In this document: piece after piece, positions 1-5,503 of the stretch | How the letters are laid out: every line of letters starts with the position of its first letter | Numbering within the stretch: position 1 is the first letter of the stretch | Made by a program: the position numbers and the translations under genes | DNA from: Planctomycetota bacterium | Lineage (GTDB): Bacteria; Planctomycetota; Phycisphaerae; Sedimentisphaerales; Anaerobacaceae | Direction: 5' to 3' | Length of the DNA stretch: 8,399 bases | Assembly: GCA_022567055.1 (NCBI GenBank) | Contig: JADFHU010000207.1 | Coordinates: 1-8,399 of the forward strand | Notes under the pieces: model-generated | Seen by the model: only the letters and a program-made list of their open reading frames with translations | Databases searched by the model: none | What the model was told of the DNA's origin: nothing

Positions 1-100
1 CAATCTTGATCACCAATGACGTTAACTAAACCGTGTGGTCGGCCGCGAGTACAGGATGGCCGGCCGCGCCAAACAGAGTTGTTGTTTTGTACTATTTTCA
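1..100. other. Left flank without a supportable gene
   Basis: No open frame here is long enough to call. Short frames entering from the left edge end at a TGA at 17-19 and a TAA at 27-29, so the tail of an upstream plus-strand gene could end here, but only a few codons would be visible. The octamer CGGCCGCG occurs twice, at 40-47 and 61-68, exactly 21 bp apart. The terminator just downstream implies that a plus-strand transcript does arrive from the left. Confidence 0.4.
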
Positions 101-101
101 G

Positions 102-135
102 GGCCTGTACCGAATTCATCGGTACAGGCCTTTTT
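102..135 (+). terminator. Rho-independent terminator
   Basis: A perfect 11-bp stem (GGCCTGTACCG at 102-112 paired with CGGTACAGGCC at 120-130) encloses a 7-nt loop and is followed at once by five T residues (131-135). This is the classic intrinsic terminator layout on the plus strand. It would end a transcript coming from outside the left edge and insulate the peroxidase gene downstream. The minus-strand side has only a mixed, weakly T-rich run, so bidirectional action is less likely. Confidence 0.9.
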
Positions 136-155
136 CTATGATGACACAGTTCGTG

Positions 156-185
156 CTTGATTCATCAAGGTAATTTTGGTATGCG
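156..185 (+). promoter_or_regulatory. Possible promoter with overlapping palindrome, upstream of the peroxidase gene
   Basis: TTGATT (157-162) and TATGCG (180-185) are separated by 17 bp, and the second box is preceded by TGG, giving an extended -10 (TGn) arrangement. The -35-like box lies inside the interrupted palindrome CTTGAT-TC-ATCAAG (156-169), which could be an operator. Match to consensus is only moderate. This is the best candidate between the terminator and the start codon, but it is inferred by eye. Confidence 0.25.
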
Positions 186-260
186 CATGGATGTCGTAGG
201 GAGAAGAAATGTTTTTTAAGCGTGTAAATGGGAAATCTCAGTCTATTTGTTGGATTAATA

Positions 261-266
261 AGGAGG
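261..266 (+). promoter_or_regulatory. Shine-Dalgarno that sets the peroxidase start
   Basis: AGGAGG lies 9 nt before the ATG at 276. An in-frame ATG at 228 would add 16 residues, but it has no purine-rich site and would bury the signal peptide. The site therefore decides for 276. Confidence 0.85.
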
Positions 267-275
267 AACCAAAAC

Positions 276-1370
276 ATGAACGTACCGCGTAGGATTGTCC
301 TTTTATCTATGATGATTGTGATGGGTGCAGTGATGGGAAGAGCACAAATCCCGTCATGGGAATCGGCTAATCCGATTGTTCCCATTCCCGATCCACCCCT
401 TGGTATTGGTACCACGGAAAAGTATAAGACGCTGACTGAATTCCCTGATGCGCCTACACCTGAAAGAGTGCGCCTCGGTCGCTGGCTTTTTTTCGACAAG
501 CGACTATCGGCCGACAACACCATTTCCTGCGCTAGCTGTCACCAACCAAAGAGTGCCTTTTCCGAAAACACTCCGGTTTCTACGGGTATCGGGGGGCAAA
601 AGGGCAATCGCAAAGCCCCGTCATTTCTTAATCAGGCATGGACCGCCTCTCCACATTTTTTCTGGGATGGTCGCGCAGCGTCACTGGAAGAGCAGGCGGG
701 AGGGCCCATGGTCAATCCGATCGAGATGGGCAACGAAAATCACGATGTTGTGATCCAGAAGCTCAGCGGTATTAGGGGCTATGCAAAGCATTTCAAGGAA
801 GCTTTCGGGACTGAGGAGATTTCGATCGAGCGGGTCACCAAGGCAATCGCTGACTATGAGCGCACCCGCATGAGCGGGAACTCGCCCTGGGACAAGTGGC
901 GCAAGGGGGGGGATAGGAACGCTGTTTCCCAGGAGGTTAAGAAGGGTCACGAATTGTTTTTCGGTAACGCCTTTTGCAACAATTGCCACCTTGGTCAGAA
1001 CTTTACCGATGGCAAGTTCCACAACCTTGGAATTGGTTGGGACCCCGAGGCCAAGAAATTTGCCGATGAGGGCCGCTACGGAGTCACAAAGATGGATGCG
1101 GACAGGGGTGCGTTCAAGACGCCTTCGCTTCGAGATGTCAGCAAGCATGCGCCCTACATGCACGACGGCTCGATAAAGACGCTGCGCGAGGTGATGGAAC
1201 TCTACATTAAGGGAGGCAATCGGAATCCTCATCTTGATCGCCAAATTGATCACCGCTTCGCTGAGCAATTGGATCTGAGCGAGAACGAGATCACGGCTCT
1301 GGTGAAATTCATGGAGGCACTCGATGGAGAGGGCTACCAAGACACCGAGCCGACTGCTTTCCCTCAGTAA
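276..1370 (+). CDS. Exported di-heme cytochrome c peroxidase / MauG-family protein
   Basis: The 364-residue protein starts with a Sec signal peptide: RR at 5-6, a hydrophobic stretch to about 21, and likely cleavage after GRA (21-23). It carries two c-type heme motifs, CASCH (85-89) and CNNCH (234-238), the hallmark of the bacterial di-heme peroxidase family, and its length is usual for that family. Around the first heme I see FWDGRA (W130), LEEQAGGP (Q140, P144) and NPIEMG (E150). By spacing these match the Trp, Gln, Pro and Glu of Pseudomonas CcpA (recalled, not aligned). The C-terminal APYMHDGS (292-299) and TLREV (302-306) are also family motifs. The CcpA distal His position appears to be I105, and the second-heme Met position appears to be Y310, as in MauG. 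The protein would act in the periplasm on peroxide or another oxidant with an unknown electron donor. No methylamine dehydrogenase genes are visible, so the name mauG is not justified. Confidence 0.93.
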   Translation: MNVPRRIVLLSMMIVMGAVMGRAQIPSWESANPIVPIPDPPLGIGTTEKYKTLTEFPDAPTPERVRLGRWLFFDKRLSADNTISCASCHQPKSAFSENTPVSTGIGGQKGNRKAPSFLNQAWTASPHFFWDGRAASLEEQAGGPMVNPIEMGNENHDVVIQKLSGIRGYAKHFKEAFGTEEISIERVTKAIADYERTRMSGNSPWDKWRKGGDRNAVSQEVKKGHELFFGNAFCNNCHLGQNFTDGKFHNLGIGWDPEAKKFADEGRYGVTKMDADRGAFKTPSLRDVSKHAPYMHDGSIKTLREVMELYIKGGNRNPHLDRQIDHRFAEQLDLSENEITALVKFMEALDGEGYQDTEPTAFPQ

Positions 1371-1376
1371 ATGCTC

Positions 1377-2828
1377 TTAAGCCGTAAACAACTTCTTCAC
1401 GACATCGCCCGTATTAATCGTAGGCCGCTCGAGGCGCCCGCCGACTTTGAAATCAAGCTTCATATGATCCAAGCCCATGGCGTGCAAAATGGAAGCGTGC
1501 AGATCGTGTACGTGGGCCTTTTCCGTCACGGCCCACAACCCCAGCTCGTCAGTCGAGCCGATGACCTGTCCGCCCTTCACCCCGCCTCCGGCCATCCACA
1601 TGGTAAACCCGAAGGGATTATGATCGCGGCCGTTGCCCTTTTCGCTCATTGGTGTCCGGCCAAATTCACCCCCCCAGACCACCAGCGTGTCGGCCAGCAA
1701 GCCCCGCTGCTTCAGATCGCTTAACAAACCCGCGACGGGCAGGTCCATGGCCTCACACATATCCCCCGCCTGCTTCTCGTGGTTTGAATGGGAGTCCCAC
1801 TTGTTCCCGGCTCCGCTATAAACCTGGACAAACCGGACCCCACGCTCCACCAGCCGGCGGGCCAACAGGCATTGCCGGCCGAAGGGCTCGGTGATGTCCC
1901 GATCCATCCCATACATCGCTTTGGTCGCCTCACTCTCTCCCGAAACATCCACGGCCTCCGGCGCGTCGGCCTGCATCCGATACGCCAGTTCATAGGACGC
2001 GATACGCGCTTCAAGCTCGTCCTCAGATCCATGCGCCTGCGCATGTCGGCGATTCATGCTGCCCAGAAGATCAATTTTCATCTGCTGTCGCGCATCGCTC
2101 ACGCCCTCGGGCGGATCCAGATTCGGGATCGGCACCGGGCCGTTTTGAAACAGCGTCCCCTGGTAAGTCGCGGGCATGAACCCCGTGCCCCAGTTCCTCA
2201 CACCGCCATGCGGCATGCTTTTGCTGTCGAGCAACACCACAAACCCGGGCAGATTCTCATTCACCGTCCCCAGACCGTACATCGACCAGGCGCCCAACGA
2301 GGGTCTGCCCCCCAGCGTCGATCCCGTATTCATCTGGCACACGGACCCCACATGGTTTAATCCGTCCGCCCAACACGAACGAATCACCGCAAGATCATCC
2401 ACATGCCGGGCGATGTTCGGGCACCAGTCCGACACCCATAGCCCGCTTTCGCCATGCTGTTTCCACTTTCTTGGCGACCCCAGCAAGGGCGAGCCCTGCT
2501 CTCCCATCGCCGTCACCGGCTCCTTAAAACTCGTGGGCAGCTTCTGACCCGCCAACTCGTTCAATAACGGCTTCGGATCGAACATGTCAATGTGGCTGGG
2601 CCCCCCCTGTAAGAACAGGAAGATGACACTCTTCGCCGTCGCCTTATGGTGGCCCGCTTTTGCACGTAGCGGATTCATCCGCGTCGCCGCCGTCGCCTCT
2701 TGGCCCAGCAACCCCGCCAACGCGACACTCCCAAACCCGCCCCCGGCACGCATCAGAAAATCACGGCGTGACAGGGCGCACTCGTAGTGGTCCCCATTGC
2801 CCGTTACGCTCCGAAACTTCCCGTTCAT
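1377..2828 (-). CDS. Tat-exported DUF1501 protein, module A (partner of DUF1549/1553)
   Basis: The 483-residue protein opens with a twin-arginine signal (SRRDFLMRAGGG, 20-31, then a hydrophobic stretch to about 41), so it should be exported folded. DUF1501 motifs run in order: FLQGGPSHIDMFDPK (72-86), KWDSHSNH (343-350), GGEFGRTP (386-393), GRDHNPFGF (400-408) and HVHDLHASILHAMGLDH (439-455). From memory, Pfam places DUF1501 with the alkaline phosphatase/sulfatase-like superfamily; the Asp and His residues in these motifs are candidate metal ligands, which is inference. The enzyme activity is unknown. The gene starts 15 bp after the stop of the DUF1549/1553 gene, with AAGGA (2836-2840) 7 nt before the ATG, so the two almost certainly form one operon. 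Its stop lies 6 bp from that of the convergent peroxidase gene, and no terminator is visible between them. The QGGPSH-type motif and the C-terminal HDLH differ from the second DUF1501 protein in this window. Confidence 0.92.
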   Translation of the reverse strand: MNGKFRSVTGNGDHYECALSRRDFLMRAGGGFGSVALAGLLGQEATAATRMNPLRAKAGHHKATAKSVIFLFLQGGPSHIDMFDPKPLLNELAGQKLPTSFKEPVTAMGEQGSPLLGSPRKWKQHGESGLWVSDWCPNIARHVDDLAVIRSCWADGLNHVGSVCQMNTGSTLGGRPSLGAWSMYGLGTVNENLPGFVVLLDSKSMPHGGVRNWGTGFMPATYQGTLFQNGPVPIPNLDPPEGVSDARQQMKIDLLGSMNRRHAQAHGSEDELEARIASYELAYRMQADAPEAVDVSGESEATKAMYGMDRDITEPFGRQCLLARRLVERGVRFVQVYSGAGNKWDSHSNHEKQAGDMCEAMDLPVAGLLSDLKQRGLLADTLVVWGGEFGRTPMSEKGNGRDHNPFGFTMWMAGGGVKGGQVIGSTDELGLWAVTEKAHVHDLHASILHAMGLDHMKLDFKVGGRLERPTINTGDVVKKLFTA

Positions 2829-2843
2829 GGCGATTTCCTTAAC

Positions 2844-4973
2844 TCAATTGATGTAAATAAACTCATTGGTGTTCAACAAGACATGGCAGACATCCACCCA
2901 CGCACTCCGCAGCGCTTTCCCTTCCGATCCAGCTGCCTCTAGTAAGGCGCGGACTTCCACGATATCTTGATCCGCCGGCATGCGCCCCAGCGCCATGCGA
3001 AACGCCCTTGCGATGCGCCGCTCAACACCCGCCTTTTCGTCGCTTAGCACCAGGGCGGCGAATCGCTCCGCACGCGAAACTGTCCACTCCCCGTTGAGCA
3101 ACGCCAAGGCCTGAATCGGCGTGGTCGTGACGTCACGCTGCGCGCAACTGTTATGCAGATCAGGCGTATCAAACGTGTTCATCATCGTCGTGCGCTTATT
3201 GCGCTTGTTCAGAACATAAATCGAACGGCGCGCCGATTTCTCCTCAGGCACGGCGGGCCCGCCCATCTCAAATTCGAGTTCACCACTCACAAACAGGATC
3301 GAGTCACGGAGCTGCTCCGCATCCATCCGGCGCCCGCGCATCCGCCACAACAGGTCGTTCTCCGCATCCATCGCCTCCGCGGCCTCGGCATCCTCGCGCA
3401 CCGAATCTTGACGATACACCGCCGATGTCATCATCAGGCGATGCATGGCCTTTAGGCTCCACCCCTCTTCCACAAATTTCCGCGCCAACCAGTCCAGCAA
3501 CTCCGGGTGCGTCGGCCGCTTCCCCAGTATGCCGAAATCATTGCTCGAAGCCACGATCCCCGTGCCAAAATGCCATTGCCACAAGCGATTGACGATCACA
3601 CGCACGCTCAAGGGGTTCTCGCCATCCGTCAGCCAACGCGCCAGCGCCGCTCGCCGCCCCGTCGTCGCGGCATTGTTCGCAATCTTATCGATCTTCGCAT
3701 CTCCGTGCGCCAGAATCGAAAGATACGCCGGCTTCACAAGCTGATCGCCCTCGGCACCGCCCACATACGTCAGCGGCGCGACACCCCCCACGTCCCGCAC
3801 CGCCGCGACCCGTTCCAATTCCCGGGGCTTGTGCTCCTTATACGACACGAGTTGCTGCTCTAATTCCTTCCAACGCTTCTTCCCGTCCCCTTTGATGCCG
3901 TTCTTGTACCCATTCTTCGTGCGGTGAATGATCATCTTCAGTCCGAAGCGCGCCAGTTGCTCCTCGTAGGGCGTGCGGTCCGTCTTGTCCAAAATCTCAT
4001 GCATATAAGGCGGGAGCTTTCCCCGGGCCAGCGCCCATTGGGTCTCCCAGGATTTGGCCTTGACGACATCCATCTCGCTACGGATCCCGTCCGTTATTGC
4101 CTCCCAGGCCGCATTCTGCTCGCGGTAGGCGCCCCTCATTTTCTCATCGCCCAAACGAATATCGTCCCAGGGCGAGATGGCCGCAAAAAACGCGCGAAAA
4201 GCGTAATAGTCTCTCTGGGTAATCGGGTCGAACTTGTGGTCATGACAACGGGCGCACTTCATGCTCAGGCCCAAAAACGCATCCCCCGATACATCCGCGA
4301 TGTCATCCAGCGTCGCTTCCCAATGCCGGCCCATGTCCGGCTGGTTGTCTTCGTAAGGCCATAAGCGCAGATAGCCCGTCGCCTTTTTGGCGTCGTCATC
4401 CTCAGGATACAGCTCGTCACCCGCTATTTGTTCTTTGACGAATCGTGTATAGGGTTTGTCCTGGTTAAACGATTCAATCACGTAATCACGATAGCGCCAG
4501 GCATTGGGTCTCAACACATCGGACTTGAAACCGTCCGTATCCGCATAGCGCACTAGATCCAGCCAGTGCCGCGCGTAATGCTCGCCATATCTCGGCGAAT
4601 CCAGTAAGCGGCCGATGAGCTTTTCGTAAGCGTCCGGAGCAGGGTCATTGATAAAATGGTCGATCTGTTGCGTCGTGGGAGGCACGCCCAGCAGATCCAG
4701 CGTGGCACGCCGGATGAGTGTGCGGCGGCTGGCCTCGGGGGTGGGCGTGATGTCCTTCGCTTCGAGGCGTGCGAGGATGAAGGCGTCGATGGGGTTGCGG
4801 ACCCACTGTACGTCCCGCACCTCAGGGATGTCAGGCTGTGCGATGGGCTGAAAAAACCAGTAGGCGGGGTCCGCACCCGGGGATTCTTCCGAGGAGGAGG
4901 CCAGCAACAATAAGCCACTGGACAAAACAACCGCCCCACCCATCAAGATTCGCTTAAGGTCAAGTCGTGACAT
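2844..4973 (-). CDS. DUF1549/DUF1553 (PSCyt2-PSD1) exported mono-heme protein
   Basis: The 709-residue protein begins with a signal-type segment (basic residues to 8, hydrophobic GGAVVLSSGLLLLA at 12-25). DUF1549 (PSCyt2) spans roughly 57-265: the NPIDAFILARLE entry (60-71), HWLDLVRYADTDGFKSD (136-152), EQIAGDEL (181-188) and a single c-type heme motif CARCHDHKFDP (C240, C243, H244). DUF1553 (PSD1) spans roughly 438-700: ENPLSVRVIVNRLWQWHFG (452-470), THPELLDWLA (488-497), RRMDAEQLRDSIL (548-560) and TTPIQALALLN (617-627). Between the domains lies a charged, Lys-rich linker (about 270-410). Larger relatives often carry an N-terminal PSCyt1 heme domain; here the mature protein starts almost directly at the PAYWFFQP segment before DUF1549, so only one heme is expected. 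AGAGGA (4979-4984) sits 5 nt before the ATG. It is the first gene of a two-gene operon with the DUF1501 protein, the usual partner in Planctomycetota and Verrucomicrobiota. An envelope redox or degradative role is plausible but unproven. Confidence 0.93.
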   Translation of the reverse strand: MSRLDLKRILMGGAVVLSSGLLLLASSSEESPGADPAYWFFQPIAQPDIPEVRDVQWVRNPIDAFILARLEAKDITPTPEASRRTLIRRATLDLLGVPPTTQQIDHFINDPAPDAYEKLIGRLLDSPRYGEHYARHWLDLVRYADTDGFKSDVLRPNAWRYRDYVIESFNQDKPYTRFVKEQIAGDELYPEDDDAKKATGYLRLWPYEDNQPDMGRHWEATLDDIADVSGDAFLGLSMKCARCHDHKFDPITQRDYYAFRAFFAAISPWDDIRLGDEKMRGAYREQNAAWEAITDGIRSEMDVVKAKSWETQWALARGKLPPYMHEILDKTDRTPYEEQLARFGLKMIIHRTKNGYKNGIKGDGKKRWKELEQQLVSYKEHKPRELERVAAVRDVGGVAPLTYVGGAEGDQLVKPAYLSILAHGDAKIDKIANNAATTGRRAALARWLTDGENPLSVRVIVNRLWQWHFGTGIVASSNDFGILGKRPTHPELLDWLARKFVEEGWSLKAMHRLMMTSAVYRQDSVREDAEAAEAMDAENDLLWRMRGRRMDAEQLRDSILFVSGELEFEMGGPAVPEEKSARRSIYVLNKRNKRTTMMNTFDTPDLHNSCAQRDVTTTPIQALALLNGEWTVSRAERFAALVLSDEKAGVERRIARAFRMALGRMPADQDIVEVRALLEAAGSEGKALRSAWVDVCHVLLNTNEFIYIN

Positions 4974-5185
4974 TCTTGTCCTCTTCCTACAAATAATTCC
5001 TTGCGCGTAGGGTACATTTATTCATACAGAATCTCGAATGATAACCTCTAACCGGCCAAGTGCCAGTGTCCGTGGGCTCTAAGCACCTGCCAAATCAGAT
5101 ACTTATGTTACCCCTGGGACTTAGACCATGCAAGCCCTTTCTTCGTGTTCAGACGAGAATATCCTTCAACGGGGCCAGCCTGTCC

Positions 5186-5193
5186 GCGAAGCG
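5186..5193. repeat. Left copy of putative 8-bp target-site duplication
   Basis: GCGAAGCG directly abuts the left inverted repeat at 5194 and recurs in the same orientation at 5364-5371. It is a direct, not inverted, repeat, so it is not simply an extension of the palindrome. Confidence 0.6.
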
Positions 5194-5363
5194 GTAACCG
5201 TTCACGGAGCAAGGGATTGACAAGTGATGGCAAGGATTTTTTGAACCGTAGAATACCGAACAGGAACAGCAGAATGTCGAAGGACCGTTAACTTCACTAT
5301 TGGACATTCTTTGTTCGATATTCTGCGGTTCATTTCTGCTCGGAATGATCGGTGAACGGCTAC
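5194..5363. mobile_element. 170-bp MITE-like palindromic element, possibly IS66-derived
   Basis: The two ends are inverted repeats: GTAACCGTTCACGGAGCA (5194-5211), and on the other strand from 5363 inward GTAGCCGTTCACCGATCA (5346-5363), matching at 15 of 18. Inner arms continue the palindrome: 5243-5261 pairs with 5313-5331 (17 of 19) and 5271-5281 with 5300-5310 (10 of 11). The inverted repeat is bounded exactly by the 8-bp direct repeat GCGAAGCG at 5186-5193 and 5364-5371, as expected of a target-site duplication. An 8-bp duplication and ends starting GTAA are known traits of IS66-family elements. No transposase is encoded, so it would be moved in trans. Small open frames on both strands (80 codons at 5149-5391 minus, and one starting at 5300 plus) run through it and are probably spurious. 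A dispersed structured repeat not tied to a transposon is the alternative. Confidence 0.6.
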
Positions 5364-5371
5364 GCGAAGCG
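5364..5371. repeat. Right copy of putative 8-bp target-site duplication
   Basis: GCGAAGCG directly abuts the right inverted repeat, which ends at 5363. Removing one copy plus the 170-bp element would give the predicted empty site, reading CCTGTCCGCGAAGCGTTCAC. Confidence 0.6.
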
Positions 5372-5503
5372 TTCACTTGGGTCGCCGCCAAGGTGCAGCA
5401 GGGCGAGCCAGGGGTCTGCCGACCGGTTTTTAGGCCGCCGCCGACCCCGCCGGAGCAGGAGGGGCAAGTCGCCGTAGTCGTGAATGCGACCGTTACCGCG
5501 ACT

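Larger units (their letters stand above)
4974..5503. other. 530-bp intergenic region between modules A and B
   Basis: It must hold the promoter of module A (roughly 4985-5180, minus strand), but I see no convincing -35/-10 pair; TTGCAT and TAACAT 17 bp apart at about 5105-5134 is only a weak candidate. No intrinsic terminator with a T-run follows the DUF1501 stop at 5504. The centre (5186-5371) is a MITE-like palindromic element with flanking direct repeats, listed separately. The stretch 5372-5503 is GC-rich and reads open on the minus strand in the frame of the upstream DUF1501 gene beyond its TAG, with no start or homology I recognise. Confidence 0.6.

Noticed and set aside
40..68. CGGCCGCG repeated at a 21-bp interval as a tandem operator
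   Set aside because: Only two GC-rich octamers are present and the terminator at 102-135 separates them from the first gene; chance is a sufficient explanation.
156..169. Canonical FNR/CRP-type box
   Set aside because: The half-sites fit TTGAT/ATCAA but the spacer is 2 nt instead of 4, so it is kept only as an unnamed palindrome.
228..275. Upstream ATG at 228 as the peroxidase start
   Set aside because: It has no Shine-Dalgarno and would place 16 extra residues before the signal peptide; the AGGAGG at 261-266 serves the ATG at 276.
681..1340. 219-codon minus-strand open frame
   Set aside because: It is antisense to the peroxidase gene, which has both heme motifs and a proper ribosome site.
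1788..2360. 190-codon plus-strand open frame
   Set aside because: It is antisense to the module A DUF1501 gene; its composition is the shadow of GC-rich coding sequence and no domain is recognisable.
5149..5391. 80-codon minus-strand open frame in the intergenic region
   Set aside because: It runs through the MITE-like palindrome, has no ribosome site and is mostly composed of repeat sequence; its NIEQRMSN-like phrase is typical of spurious repeat translations.
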